Assembly (NCBI GenBank): GCA_016704565.1
Contig: JADIZV010000002.1
Span: forward strand, 372,001 to 436,000
Length of the DNA: 64,000 nt
Reading direction: 5' to 3'
Source of the DNA: Candidatus Phosphoribacter baldrii
GTDB taxonomy: Bacteria; Actinomycetota; Actinomycetes; Actinomycetales; Dermatophilaceae
The first letter of the stretch is position 1. The number at the start of each line of letters is the position of its first letter. Below, piece after piece: positions 28,901 through 37,020 of this stretch. The notes below the pieces were generated by a model. It saw only the letters and a program-made list of their open reading frames with translations, ran no database searches and was not told the origin of the DNA. Made by a program: the position numbers and the translations under genes.

Positions 28901-29760
28901 CGGGCGCGACGGGCTACGAGGTCCAACGCTCGACGTCCGCCGCCTTCGTGACGACCACCAGCGTCGCCACCAGCGGCTCGTCGACGTCGACCACGGACAC
29001 CACCGCGGCGCCGACGACCACCTACTACTACCGCGTGCGCGCCACGGCCAGTGCCGGCACGTCGGTGTCCGGGTGGACGAACGCGGCCGCTGCGGTGACC
29101 ACTCCGAGCACCGCGATCGTGCGGGTGACCGGCCTGGCGCTGCAGATCGCACCGACGGGTGCCAGCCCCACGGTCAACGCGACGTGGACGGCCCAACCAT
29201 GGGCGGCGACCTACACAGTCCAGTTCGCGAGGAACAGCTCCTTCACCCTGGGGCTGGTCACCCGGTCGGTGACCAGTGCAGCGACGTCCTACAACGGGCT
29301 GACGGTCGGCGTGCGCTATTACGTCCGGGTGCGCGCCGAACAGCCGACAGTGGTCACGACGTGGTCCTCGACGGCGTCGATCACGGTCAGCCCGCCGAAC
29401 CGCCCGGCCAGCCTCACCGTTAGCCTGCTCTCCGCGGCCGCTGGGACCGCCGACGTCCGGTTGACCTGGACGCCGGGAACGACCGCGCCAATCAGCGGGT
29501 ATGTCCTGCAACGAGCCACCGACTCGGCGTTCGCCACTGCGGTGACTCTAGGGCCGATAGGTCCAGGGGTTACCACCTACGACAACGCCGGTCTGGCCCG
29601 CAACGTCCGCTACTACTGGCGGATCGCCGCGGTGTCCAGCGCCGGTCAGTCGACCTGGCGGACGGTGCGCGTTCGTCGTGGACCACGTCATCCCGCTCGA
29701 GCGGTGTCCAGCGCCGGTCAGTCGACCTGGCGGACGGTGAATTACCGCACGCCGGTCTAG
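22948..29760 (+). CDS. Giant secreted multicopper oxidase with C-terminal fibronectin-III repeats
   Basis: 2270 residues. The signal peptide is about 1-23 (ending APTAEA). Residues 25-130 are Lys/Ala-rich and helical. Residues 185-270 hold GSGYTTAPTVTI-type beta repeats. The multicopper oxidase region (about 330-1170) shows all four copper motifs: LHLHGG (H448, H450), FYHDHAWG (H511, H513), HPIHFH (from H1051) and HCHILSHEEMDM (from H1156). Then come about eleven FN3-like modules (about 1180-2250), each with a YxVxR or YYYRV strand. There is no LPXTG or membrane anchor at the end. Likely roles are extracellular oxidation of metals such as Mn(II) or Fe(II), or of phenolics; the substrate is not predictable here. 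The 3' end contains a duplicated segment. Confidence 0.88.
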   Translation: MRARFVAGLLAILMVWAAPTAEALRQTPLEDSGRKDGKIDVRADLKAKKAQNKAGETTTAMRLAAAKAQAAKGKKTPVLTTAGIAAELAREPEKADAKAQMDVGKVQFDRKVKGLAAKGAGGAKRLVDDLALPTQTPPACTQIVCEQPDFYATPNYANSPLRMADAVVTLGAPDVAGGTQATAAAQVDLVTGVITGFTVTEPGSGYTTAPTVTITSVGSGTIGGTGSGAAALATVNAVTDPETGAVTAGGVTAVTLEPTNTGGAGYVTKGIRKFVDGLPGLGSGGANNLGQYIPVAVPDTTTYPGSDYYEIALVQYTEQLHSDLPATLLRGYVQLSTAAVPGAHVALTTPGGGPITLPSGAPAYGVDKPSYLGPFIQATKDKPTRILFRNLLPTGEAGNLFLPVDTTVMGAGPGPNMDMEMPHNDQMPMCADSPKRTDCFSENRATLHLHGGITPWISDGTPHQWITPAGESTDYPKGVSVSNVPDMPDPGPGAQTFFYTNQQSARLMFYHDHAWGITRLNVYAGEAAGYSITDAVEQRLITDGLLPGAADTLPLIVQDKTFVPDSAQLAVTDPQWSTSKWGGYGQLWAPHVYMPNQSQDSSGANPFGRWAYGWWFHPQTNDVKVPPIPNAYFDPDCDPDLTYCQPSLAPGVPWVSMGMEAFNDTAMVNGTAYPTVTVDPKAYRVRLLNASNDRFFNFSLYQADMTAGTLPGQGYTEVALNPAEVAAAKDDPTVFPTPDPAKSPAGPSWTMLASEGGWLPAPAVIPAQPTTWVTDPARFDAGNVDKHSLLLAPAERADTIVDFSAFAGKTLILYNDAPAAFPARDSRQDYYTDNADLTSVGGAPTTPRGYGPNTRTIMQIKVAAKTPAPYGATKMAALTNAFTHKADGSGVFESGQHPIVVGQKAYNTAYGTTFDTGSLGTSPNERLDGLVRMTDTTLDFQTLAKDPGARDGQVRLRSFPLQPKAIHDEMSASYDREYGRMSGNLGLEGPNKTAVGQQLMLYPYVNPPDYYGTPAIEAKYPFNGMTSLEPLATLDDGTQIWKITHNGVDTHPIHFHLFDIQLVNRVGWDNIIRKPEPSELGWKDTVRVSPLEDTIVALRPILPKIPWGVPDSKRPLDPSMALGTNAQFNQVGADGNQVSTPIVNEIFNFKWEYVWHCHILSHEEMDMMRPYAVNAPNLDPLAPTSPSWWVDASGIQVRWGDATPVTPGVNDPGSGWGVWSAEYQFVLQYAPAADPTTWTDAGTGLANATSATLTPGPVTAANQGSYVFRVVARNAMGDAPSAAVAPSIPPSIPAGLTATAVPVAPADTTASVQLSWTASTPDPANGYAVQRATDAAFTAGVTDVGTTIDPTVTLTDSGLPFGSTVYYRVRGTTTGAAVSGWSEAVGVTTGLPAPTSALLAPASVTAVSGASAPPSVTVTWTPVAGATGYEVVRSDGTVFNASALTWTASATGSATSATDPTPLANTAYTYAVRATATVSGFPMMSAYTAAPSVVTIPSAPALQPVAQGGAQDALVVSWTAPSGQLSPVTGYVLERSLTGTGGWTSVPTTGTATSVTDTGLAFLTTYHYRVATVTAVGQSDWSAIQSGTTGLSAPAAASATASTTGAEVTVTWTAVPTVTAYEVARSDGASFVPPGTSLTTTAAGLSFVDPTVAFGSTYTYAVRALVGPTSSGWATTNPVTTIPTAPSGLVVTATATSVNATANLAWTADPAATGYVVQRSTDAAFTAPVAVTAIDMATASDLGLAFVTTYYYRVAAVNPTGQSAWSASSSVTTPLGQPSAFTATDTASPPVSVTLSWSGNPSTASYEVRRSVGATFTEAGSALVYAGLDTTTTDVGAAAGRAYTYAVRGLTTGGAVQSAWTTVGVTTLPDAPTGVTAVATSGSVTVSWTASAAAGVTYAVERSTAVDFSANAVAVAAAVSGTSVIDPVSDIATYYYRVRASNTEGTSAWSATAAASTTLTAPASLSTSVSTAWPLVVTLTWPAVPGATGYEVQRSTSAAFVTTTSVATSGSSTSTTDTTAAPTTTYYYRVRATASAGTSVSGWTNAAAAVTTPSTAIVRVTGLALQIAPTGASPTVNATWTAQPWAATYTVQFARNSSFTLGLVTRSVTSAATSYNGLTVGVRYYVRVRAEQPTVVTTWSSTASITVSPPNRPASLTVSLLSAAAGTADVRLTWTPGTTAPISGYVLQRATDSAFATAVTLGPIGPGVTTYDNAGLARNVRYYWRIAAVSSAGQSTWRTVRVRRGPRHPARAVSSAGQSTWRTVNYRTPV
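29629..29739 (+). repeat. 39-bp perfect direct repeat at the 3' end of the oxidase gene
   Basis: The 39 bp at 29629-29667 recur exactly at 29701-29739, a period of 72 bp (24 codons, in frame). The encoded segment AVSSAGQSTWRTV therefore appears twice. The 33 bp between encode an Arg-rich peptide (RVRRGPRHPAR), unlike the FN3 sequence around it. The first copy fits the normal end of an FN3 module. Confidence 0.9.
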
Positions 29761-29776
29761 CCGGTCCAGGCCCCAT

Positions 29777-29816
29777 CCGGTATGCCGCCCACTCGAGTGG
29801 GCGGGCGGCATACCGG
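29777..29816 (+). terminator. Octamer-based hairpin after the oxidase gene
   Basis: CCGGTATGCCGCCCACTC pairs with GAGTGGGC...GGCATACCGG, with a 4-nt GGGC bulge on the right arm. It carries octamers in both orientations (29780 and 29806). Two more octamers follow at 29870 and, inverted, at 29923, in the non-coding stretch before ahcY. Confidence 0.7.
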
Positions 29817-29987
29817 GGCTCGGGTAGACTGCCGGGACATTGCCGGCGTGGGTGGAGGACCCGCGTGCGGTATGCCGCGTCAGGTGCCGGTCCGTTGGGA
29901 CCGTCCACGGGACGCAAGCACACGGCATACCGAAGCCCTGAAGGGCGACGCCGGGTCAGCCCACGTTAGATCCCAGGGAGCCCTGCT

Positions 29988-31472
29988 ATGTCCTTCACCG
30001 ATTTCAAGGTCGCCGACCTGCACCTCGCTGCCCCTGGTCGGCACCAGCTGCGGCTGGCCGAACACGAGATGCCCGGCCTCATGGCGTTGCGCGCGCAATA
30101 CCGGGATAGCCAGCCGTTGGCGGGCGCCCGCATCGCCGGATCGCTGCACATGACCGTCCAGACCGCCGTGCTCATCGAGACCCTCGTCGCGCTCGGTGCG
30201 CAGGTGCGGTGGGCCTCGTGCAACATCTTCTCCACCCAGGACGAGGCGGCCGCGGCCGTCGTCGTCGGTCCGACCGGCACCCCGCAGGACCCGCAGGGCG
30301 TGCCGGTGTTCGCCTGGAAGGGCGAGTCGCTTGAGGACTACTGGTGGTGCACCGACCAGATTCTCACCTGGGGGCAGGACGCCGACGGGCACGCGACCGG
30401 CCCGAACATGATCCTCGACGACGGTGGCGACGCGACGATGCTCGTCCACAAGGGCCGCGAATGGGAGCGGGCCGGCCAGGTGCCTCCGACGACCGAGGCC
30501 GACTCCGAGGAGTTCGCCGTCTTCAAGGCGCTCGTGCGCCAGACGATGGCCGCCGACGCCGACAAGTGGACGCGGATCGCCGCGGGCATCAAGGGCGTCA
30601 CCGAGGAGACGACCACAGGAGTCCACCGGCTCTACCAACTCGCCGAGGCGGGGGAGTTGCTCTTCCCGGCGATCAATGTCAACGACTCGGTGACCAAGAG
30701 CAAGTTCGACAACAAGTACGGCTGCCGCCACTCGCTCGTCGACGGGCTCAACCGGGCCACCGATGTGCTCATCGGCGGCAAGGTCGCGGTGGTCTGCGGG
30801 TTCGGTGACGTCGGCAAGGGCTGCGCTCAGTCGCTCGCCGGGCAGGGCGCCCGGGTCATCGTCACCGAGGTCGACCCGATCTGTGCGTTGCAGGCGGCCA
30901 TGGAGGGCTACCAGGTGGCCCGGCTTGAGGACGTCATCGGCCGTGCCGACATCGTCATCACCGCGACGGGCTGCTTCGACGTCGTCACCGCCGAGCACAT
31001 GGGCGCGATGAAGGACAAGGCGATCGTCGCCAACATCGGTCACTTCGACAACGAGATCGACATGGCCGGGCTCGCCCGGATCCCCGGAATCGTCAAGACC
31101 GAGATCAAGCCCCAGGTCCACGAGTGGACCTTCCCGGCCTCGGTGGGCGAGGACGGGCGCGAGCGCGCGGAACACTCGGTCATCGTGCTGTCCGAGGGCC
31201 GGCTGATGAACCTCGGCAACGCCACGGGCCACCCGAGCTTCGTCATGAGCAACTCGTTCAGCAACCAGACGATCGCTCAGATCGAGCTGTTCACCAAGAC
31301 CGACGACTACGACCTGCAGGTCTACACCCTGCCCAAGGTCCTCGACGAGCTCGTCGCGCGGCTGCACCTGGAGGCCCTCGGGGTCGAGCTCACCGAGCTC
31401 ACCAAGGAGCAGGCCGAATACCTCGGTGTCGACGTCGCGGGCCCGTTCAAGCCCGACCACTACCGCTACTGA
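29988..31472 (+). CDS. ahcY: Adenosylhomocysteinase
   Basis: 494 residues, ATG start. The [13 protein letters not shown] start, [67 protein letters not shown] and the NAD-binding [20 protein letters not shown] place it in the AhcY family. The C-terminal KPDHYRY holds the active-site-reaching Lys-Tyr tail. It hydrolyses S-adenosylhomocysteine to adenosine and homocysteine and so relieves inhibition of methyltransferases. It contains no GTATGCCG octamer. Confidence 0.97.
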   Translation: MSFTDFKVADLHLAAPGRHQLRLAEHEMPGLMALRAQYRDSQPLAGARIAGSLHMTVQTAVLIETLVALGAQVRWASCNIFSTQDEAAAAVVVGPTGTPQDPQGVPVFAWKGESLEDYWWCTDQILTWGQDADGHATGPNMILDDGGDATMLVHKGREWERAGQVPPTTEADSEEFAVFKALVRQTMAADADKWTRIAAGIKGVTEETTTGVHRLYQLAEAGELLFPAINVNDSVTKSKFDNKYGCRHSLVDGLNRATDVLIGGKVAVVCGFGDVGKGCAQSLAGQGARVIVTEVDPICALQAAMEGYQVARLEDVIGRADIVITATGCFDVVTAEHMGAMKDKAIVANIGHFDNEIDMAGLARIPGIVKTEIKPQVHEWTFPASVGEDGRERAEHSVIVLSEGRLMNLGNATGHPSFVMSNSFSNQTIAQIELFTKTDDYDLQVYTLPKVLDELVARLHLEALGVELTELTKEQAEYLGVDVAGPFKPDHYRY

Positions 31473-31530
31473 CCAACCTCCTGGACACCGCGGTTCCTCG
31501 GTCAGGCCCCGGGCGAGCCGGTATGCCGCC

Positions 31531-31546
31531 GGGTCATGTTTGACCC
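31531..31546 (+). terminator. Short hairpin after ahcY
   Basis: GGGTCA-TGTT-TGACCC is a perfect 6-bp stem. It is followed by AGCGC/GCGCT arms at about 31547-31562. It lies about 60 bp past the ahcY stop and directly after an octamer at 31521. Confidence 0.4.
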
Positions 31547-31581
31547 AGCGCTAACCGGCGCTGACGGAGCTGCGACGCTGT

Positions 31582-31658
31582 GCCGATCCGGCCGCAACAT
31601 GAGGCCGATCCGGCCGCGACATGAGGCCGATCCGGCCGCGACAGGAGGCCGAGTCGGC
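31582..31658. repeat. 3.5 tandem copies of a 22-bp repeat upstream of mtrA
   Basis: Units at 31582-31603, 31604-31625 and 31626-31647 read GCCGATCCGGCCGCRACAKGAG, with single-base differences. A partial GCCGAGTCGGC follows (31648-31658). Each unit contains the near-palindromes CCGATCCGG and CGGCCG. They lie about 100-170 bp before the mtrA start, so they could be promoter-upstream sites or a minisatellite. Confidence 0.85.
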
Positions 31659-31754
31659 ATGTCCGTCTGGGCTTCCCCGGGGCTGCGCGCACCCGACGGG
31701 TGAGCGATGTGTGATGATTCTGCACAGTTGGGGGAACCGCGGAAAGGAGCGCAC

Positions 31755-32432
31755 GTGAAGGGCCGCGTGCTGGTCGTCGATGACGACCTCGCCCTCTCGG
31801 AGATGCTGAGCATCGTGCTGCGCCAGGAAGGACTGGACGTCACCCACGTGGCCGACGGCACCTCGGCGGTGGCCGCCTTCCGCGACTCCCGCCCAGACCT
31901 CGTGTTGTTGGACGTCATGCTCCCCGGCATGGACGGCATGGAGGTATGCCGTCGCATCCGCGCCGAGTCCGGTGTCCCCATCGTCATGCTCACCGCCCGC
32001 ACCGACACGGTCGACGTCGTCGTGGGACTTGAGTCGGGGGCCGACGACTATGTCGTCAAGCCGTTCAAGCCGCAGGAGCTTGTTGCCAGGATCCGAGCGC
32101 GCCTGCGGCGTGGCGACGAACCCGAGCCCGAGCGCCTGGACATCGGCGACCTGCAGATCGACGTGGCCGGACATTCGGTGAAGCGAGATGGCCGGGCGCT
32201 CTCGCTCACACCGTTGGAGTTCGACCTGCTTGTGGCCCTGGCCCGCAAGCCGTGGCAGGTGTTCACCCGTGAGGTGCTTCTGGAGCAGGTGTGGGGCTAC
32301 CGACACGCTGGCGACACCAGGCTGGTCAACGTCCATGTCCAGCGGCTGCGCAGCAAGATCGAACACGACCCGGAGCGGCCGCAGATCGTCGTGACGGTTC
32401 GGGGCGTGGGCTACAAGGCCGGTCCGGCCTGA
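31755..32432 (+). CDS. mtrA: Response regulator MtrA (OmpR family)
   Basis: 225 residues from a GTG at 31755 with AAAGGAG at good spacing. The receiver has VVDDDLALSEML, phosphoacceptor D53 in LLDVMLPGMDG, the Thr in MLTART, and DYVVKPFKPQEL. The C-terminal winged helix (about 130-225) has LTPLEFDLLVALARKPWQVF and a VGYKAG end. MtrA controls cell-wall and replication genes in actinobacteria. Its kinase gene mtrB starts 4 nt downstream and lpqB follows, the classic trio. Confidence 0.95.
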   Translation: MKGRVLVVDDDLALSEMLSIVLRQEGLDVTHVADGTSAVAAFRDSRPDLVLLDVMLPGMDGMEVCRRIRAESGVPIVMLTARTDTVDVVVGLESGADDYVVKPFKPQELVARIRARLRRGDEPEPERLDIGDLQIDVAGHSVKRDGRALSLTPLEFDLLVALARKPWQVFTREVLLEQVWGYRHAGDTRLVNVHVQRLRSKIEHDPERPQIVVTVRGVGYKAGPA

Positions 32433-32436
32433 GCGG

Positions 32437-34146
32437 ATGACCGGTTCGAGCCAGCTCCCTGCTCCCAACGACGTGTCGCAGCCCCGGGACGACACGGTTC
32501 TGGGGTCACTCTCAGGGCCGACGTTGGGTCCGTTGCCCGCTCGTCCGGCTCGACCAGCACCGGGGCGAGGAGCTTCGGCAGCCTCTCGCGTGGTCCATGC
32601 GTGGCGAGGATCGTTGCAGTTCCGAGTGGTGACCACGACGATGCTGCTCGGCATGCTGGTGCTGGGCGTGGTGGGGTCCTACCTCTATCAGCGGATCGGT
32701 GATCGGCTGGTCCAAAGTCGCACCGACCAGGCGACCGCTGAGGCGTTATCGCTCACGGAGCTGGCCCAGGCGAAGTTCTACTCCACCGACAAGACTCAGA
32801 ACACCGACGCATTGACGGTCGCCGCCCAGTCGATCATTGCCGAGATCGCCGGCACGGAGCGCTCCCGCTATGTCGTTCTGGCCCGCCTCTCGACGAACGT
32901 GAGCAGTTACGTCATCAACCCGGTGGTGTCGGGCGAGGTCAACGATTCGCACATCCCCGATGAGCTGGAAACGGCCGTCGCGGAGGACCCTGCGGTGCAG
33001 AAGGTCCAGATCGTCTCGGTTCCTCTCGCCGGGGAGCCCGACCTCGTCCCCTGTTTGGTCGTCGGACAACAACTCGACCTGCCCCTCGCGCGCGGCACCG
33101 GCATCTACTACGTCTATCCGTTGCAGCGGGAACGCTCGTCGCTGGCGGTCATCTCGCAGATCTTCCTGTCCGGCGGGATCGTGCTCGTGGCGCTCATCGG
33201 CGGGGTGGCCTACGTCGTCACCCGGCTCGTGGTCACCCCGGTGCGCCAAGCGGCCCTGGTCGCCGAGCGGCTCGCCGCTGGGCGGCTCACCGAGCGGATG
33301 GTGGCCCGCGGCGAAGATGACCTGGCCAGCCTGGCCACCTCGTTCAACGCGATGGCCGAGGGGCTCCAGCGTCAGATCCGGCAGTTGGAGGATCTGTCCC
33401 GTGTGCAGCAACGTTTCGTCTCGGACGTCTCCCACGAGCTGCGCACGCCGCTCACGACCATCCGGATGGCCGGCGAGCTCATCCACGACTCCCGGGCCCA
33501 GTTCGAACCCGCAGTGGCGCGCTCGGCGGAACTCCTGAGTGGCGAGCTCGACCGGTTCGAGGCACTGTTGGCCGACCTGCTCGAGGTGAGCCGCTTCGAT
33601 GCCGGAGCGGCTGTCCTGGACGTCGAACCCACCGATCTGCGTCGGACCGTGGCCAAGGTCGTCGACGGCTGTCAACAACTGGCCGAACGCAAGGGCAGCC
33701 GGATCACGCTGCGTGATCCCGGCGTGCCCTGCGACGCGACCTACGATCCCCGCCGGGTCGAACGCGTGCTGCGCAACCTCATCGTCAACGCCATCGAACA
33801 CGGCGAGGGCAAGCCGGTCGACATTCGGGTCGCCGCTAACGACGGGGCCGTCGCTGTCGTCGTCCGCGACCACGGGGTCGGGTTGCGGCCGGGAGAGTCG
33901 GGTCAGGTGTTCAACCGGTTCTGGCGGGCTGACCCGGCCCGGGCCCGCACGACGGGCGGCACCGGCCTCGGGCTAGCCATCGCTTTGGAGGATGCTCGGC
34001 TGCACTCGGGCTGGCTGCAGGCGTGGGGCGCCCCGGGGGAGGGGTCCTCGTTCCGGCTCACCCTGCCGCGTTCACCCGGGACGCACATCGCGTCCTCGCC
34101 GCTCCCGCTGAAACCCGTGGTCGAGTCACCCGAGGATCCGACGTGA
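32437..34146 (+). CDS. mtrB: Sensor histidine kinase MtrB
   Basis: 569 residues. There is a TM helix near 66-86, an extracytoplasmic sensor of about 140 residues, and a second TM helix near 238-262. A HAMP region (VTPVRQAALVAERLAAGRL) leads to the dimerisation box VSDVSHELRTPLTTIRMAGE with phospho-accepting H333. The ATPase domain has an intact N-box (NLIVNAIEHGEG), G1 (DHGVGL) and G2 (GGTGLGLAIA). It phosphorylates MtrA. Its stop overlaps the lpqB start (GTGA). The gene is free of the octamer. Confidence 0.95.
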   Translation: MTGSSQLPAPNDVSQPRDDTVLGSLSGPTLGPLPARPARPAPGRGASAASRVVHAWRGSLQFRVVTTTMLLGMLVLGVVGSYLYQRIGDRLVQSRTDQATAEALSLTELAQAKFYSTDKTQNTDALTVAAQSIIAEIAGTERSRYVVLARLSTNVSSYVINPVVSGEVNDSHIPDELETAVAEDPAVQKVQIVSVPLAGEPDLVPCLVVGQQLDLPLARGTGIYYVYPLQRERSSLAVISQIFLSGGIVLVALIGGVAYVVTRLVVTPVRQAALVAERLAAGRLTERMVARGEDDLASLATSFNAMAEGLQRQIRQLEDLSRVQQRFVSDVSHELRTPLTTIRMAGELIHDSRAQFEPAVARSAELLSGELDRFEALLADLLEVSRFDAGAAVLDVEPTDLRRTVAKVVDGCQQLAERKGSRITLRDPGVPCDATYDPRRVERVLRNLIVNAIEHGEGKPVDIRVAANDGAVAVVVRDHGVGLRPGESGQVFNRFWRADPARARTTGGTGLGLAIALEDARLHSGWLQAWGAPGEGSSFRLTLPRSPGTHIASSPLPLKPVVESPEDPT

Positions 34147-36092
34147 GCCCGCGGCGCCCGTATGCCGTGGCACGCGGCATACCGGGTCTTCGCCGGAACC
34201 AGCGGCGGCGGGTGAGGGGCGCACTTGTCGCAGCAGGTGCCGTGGTGGCTCTGGCGGTCACGGCCTGTTCCGGGCTCCCCAACAGCAGCCCCGTGCAATC
34301 CGGCCGGAGCGTCAACGAGAAGGTGGCGCCCCAGGTGCGGATCGTCGTGTCCCCACCCAGACCCGGGGCCAGCCAAGAACAGATCGTCCGCGACTTCTTC
34401 CGGGCAGGTGCCGCATTCCAGGACAACGCCGACAACGGCCAACCGGTGGGCAATGCCTACCTGGCCCCTGGCTCGGTCGGGCGGTGGCGGCCCGCCACAT
34501 CGGTGACGGTGTTCGACCGGCTACAGATCGTGGCCGTCGAGCAGTTGCCGGGCGACCAGGTCCGGGCCACTGTCGGCGTGGTCGCGACCCTCGACAACAC
34601 CGGCCACTACCGAGAGGCCGCGCCTGGAACGGTGGCGCAGGTCGTGCTCGGACTGGTGCGGGTGTCGGGTGAGTGGCGCATCGAACTGCCGACCGAGGGG
34701 TTTGGGCTCTGGCTCAACACTGATGACTTCGGGCGGGTCTTTGACCCACACCGGGTCTACTACCCGACGGCCGGTGGCAAGCATCTTGTGCCCGACGTTC
34801 GGTGGTTTGCGGGCGGTCCCCGGCTGGTCACCGCCTTGGCTCGAGCGCAGCTCGGTCCCGTGCCTGACTATCTCGCCGGGGCAGTGGACACGGGCTTTCC
34901 AGCCGACGTCACCCTGGCGGTCGACGCGGTGAGCGTCGAAAGCGGCATCGCCACCGTGGTCCTCACCCCTCCGGCCAGCACCACCGACGTCGCACGCCGC
35001 AGAGCGATCTGGGCGCAAATGGTGGCCACCCTCCTGCCAGTGCCTGGTGTCACGGCCGTGTCCGTGGAGGTGCAAGGGGCCGGGAGGCTAGCCGTGCCGG
35101 AGGTGACCGGCCCGCTGCGGTCTGCCTCCGATGTCGGATTCGGTGCGGAGCCGCTGCCGCTGCCGCGGACCGCGCTCCTGAGGTTCGGCGATCGGCTGAC
35201 CTCGATCGAGGTGAGCAGGCTGGACGACCTGGACGGCCTGGGTCCGACGAAGAGCCCCGCGAGCCCCCCTGCGGGTCCCGGCCCCTCCACCTCCGTCGGT
35301 GGGGTCGTGGCGCCGCCTGGCTCGTCATCGTCAGCGGACCTACCAAGCATTCCAACGGCATACGTCGGGCTGGCGGTCTCGGCAGACGGAGCCGACCTCG
35401 CGGCCGTGTCTGCGGGGGGCAGCGAGGTGGCCCGATGGCATGAGCGGGGGCGGGTGTCGGTGCCCGCGCTCGCTCCGCTCATGCTTCGACCCGCCTATGA
35501 CGCCTTAGGGCGCCTGTGGGTCGGGGGCAACACTGCCGCCGGTGGGCAATTGTGGACCTTCGATGCCCGGTCGCCACTGGACCTTGCCACGCCAGTGGGC
35601 GCGCCGTGGCTCGGCGGGCGGGTCCTCGTGGCCTTCGCCGTGTCCCGGGACGGGAGCCGGGTCAGCCTGGTGAGCACCGGCGTCGACGGTGCGGACGTGC
35701 GGTTGGACGTCGCAGGCGTGGTGCGTGACACGTCGCGACGCCCCCTGGCGCTGGCTGAGCCTTATCGACAAGGTGACCCGCTGGCTCGGATCAGCGACGT
35801 CGTCTGGATCGACGACACGACCATGGCGGCACTCGGCGCTGTCGGCAATGACGACGCCCTTCGGCCGTGGATCGTCCAGCTTGGGCAAGGCATCGGGTTG
35901 CGTCGCATCGGAATTGCCGACCCGACGACCAACCTCATCCCGGTGGCGGCGGGCGCGCGCTACCTCGTGTCCACGAGTGGGCCGCGAGGGATCGTCGCCG
36001 TTGCCCAGCCCGGTGGCGTGCTTGTCCGGATCGGCGGCTCGTGGCGCGCGGTCGAGGGCGTCAGCGAACTGGCCGTCCCCCCGTCCGGCTGA
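34143..36092 (+). CDS. lpqB: Lipoprotein LpqB
   Basis: 649 residues, GTG start at 34143. A basic N-terminus and hydrophobic stretch end in the lipobox LAVTACSG, with lipidated C42. A GerMN-like domain follows (about 60-340, including VRDFFRAGAAF, WRIELPTEGFGLW and VTLAVDAVSVESGIATVVLTPP). A Pro/Ser linker (about 365-395) and a beta-propeller-like C-terminal domain complete LpqB. It modulates MtrB signalling at the cell surface. Codons 6-13 contain two inverted octamers (34160 and 34175) able to form a hairpin close to the start. Confidence 0.92.
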   Translation: MSPRRPYAVARGIPGLRRNQRRRVRGALVAAGAVVALAVTACSGLPNSSPVQSGRSVNEKVAPQVRIVVSPPRPGASQEQIVRDFFRAGAAFQDNADNGQPVGNAYLAPGSVGRWRPATSVTVFDRLQIVAVEQLPGDQVRATVGVVATLDNTGHYREAAPGTVAQVVLGLVRVSGEWRIELPTEGFGLWLNTDDFGRVFDPHRVYYPTAGGKHLVPDVRWFAGGPRLVTALARAQLGPVPDYLAGAVDTGFPADVTLAVDAVSVESGIATVVLTPPASTTDVARRRAIWAQMVATLLPVPGVTAVSVEVQGAGRLAVPEVTGPLRSASDVGFGAEPLPLPRTALLRFGDRLTSIEVSRLDDLDGLGPTKSPASPPAGPGPSTSVGGVVAPPGSSSSADLPSIPTAYVGLAVSADGADLAAVSAGGSEVARWHERGRVSVPALAPLMLRPAYDALGRLWVGGNTAAGGQLWTFDARSPLDLATPVGAPWLGGRVLVAFAVSRDGSRVSLVSTGVDGADVRLDVAGVVRDTSRRPLALAEPYRQGDPLARISDVVWIDDTTMAALGAVGNDDALRPWIVQLGQGIGLRRIGIADPTTNLIPVAAGARYLVSTSGPRGIVAVAQPGGVLVRIGGSWRAVEGVSELAVPPSG

Positions 36093-36117
36093 TCCGCCTA
36101 CCGGGCTTCCGTCACCC

Positions 36118-36822
36118 TCACCGCCTGCGTCGGCCCACTCCCGGGATGAGCTGACCCGTTCGGGCTGCGTATGCCGCGTAGCCAGGCAGGTGCGCGCTCA
36201 GCAGGAGCTCCTCCTCGTGGGCCCGGTAGAGCTGCATGGCGAGCAGAGCCACCCACACCACGACGCCCCACAGCGAGCCGACGAGCAGGGTGAGGCCGAG
36301 GGCCGCCAGCAACTCACCGGCATACAGGGGATGGCGGACCCATCGGTAGGGGCCCGTGGTGACGATGGCCCGTGCCTGGGGGACGATGCTGAAACTGCGG
36401 TCGAGGTGGCGAACTCCCCACGTGGCGAATCCGGTCCCGGCGATCAGAAGGACGTCGACGATGAGCAGGGGATAGACGCCGGTCGTGTGGTAGCCCAGGA
36501 AGGTGAATGCGAACGGGAGGAAGGTCGCTGCCATCGCCGCGGCGAACGCAGTGGACGAAGCGCTGGTCGCGAGGGGCGGGCGGCGCCGCAGATAGGCGAA
36601 GACGATCAGACAGTAGAAGGCGATCGTGGCCAGGCGAGAGGCAAGCGCCAACCCCGAGGCAACGGGGTGATCGTGCTGCCAGCCGAATGAGAAGAGCGAT
36701 GCAATGCTGAGGTATGCCGCCATCGCCAGGAGCGGCAGAGCGACGAGCCGGCCCCAGTCGGCGCCTTGGCCGCGCTCCGAGGGCATGACCTGATCGTCCG
36801 AAGCAGGTTCTGGAACACGCAT
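36118..36822 (-). CDS. Membrane methyltransferase-like protein (isoprenylcysteine/PEMT type)
   Basis: 234 residues from ATG 36822; an alternative ATG at 36786 gives 222. There are six or so TM helices (for example LVALPLLAMAAYLSIASLF and AFAAAMAATFLPFAFTFLG). The C-terminal GPYRWVRHPLYAGELLAALG and AHEEELLLSAHLPGYAAYA are the SAM-binding signature of the phospholipid/isoprenylcysteine methyltransferase fold. The substrate is unknown. It converges on lpqB and diverges from the pilus operon. Which start is used is uncertain, as neither has a good Shine-Dalgarno. Confidence 0.75.
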   Translation of the reverse strand: MRVPEPASDDQVMPSERGQGADWGRLVALPLLAMAAYLSIASLFSFGWQHDHPVASGLALASRLATIAFYCLIVFAYLRRRPPLATSASSTAFAAAMAATFLPFAFTFLGYHTTGVYPLLIVDVLLIAGTGFATWGVRHLDRSFSIVPQARAIVTTGPYRWVRHPLYAGELLAALGLTLLVGSLWGVVVWVALLAMQLYRAHEEELLLSAHLPGYAAYAARTGQLIPGVGRRRR

Positions 36823-37020
36823 GTGGGCATGGTCTCGGAAACCACGGCGGATCGGGCCATCGCCATCTGGAGTCACCCGTTCGGGGGATGCGGGGATGAC
36901 CGAGCGACTGACCGAGGTCGAGATGGTCGGGTGATCCGCACGGCGCGCGACCGGCGCATGCTCGTCAGTAGGCCCGGAGATGGTCCGGCACCCTGCACTT
37001 CGTTTCGGAGGGAATCCACA

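Noticed and set aside
29817..29987. S-adenosylhomocysteine riboswitch upstream of ahcY
   Set aside because: I looked for the conserved GAGGAGCGCUGC-type core and pseudoknot arms and did not find them. The leader is dominated by octamer copies.
31582..31658. CRISPR array
   Set aside because: The units are directly abutting 22-bp tandem repeats without spacers, and no cas gene is present. The same applies to the repeats at 2015-2270, 56120 and 59316.
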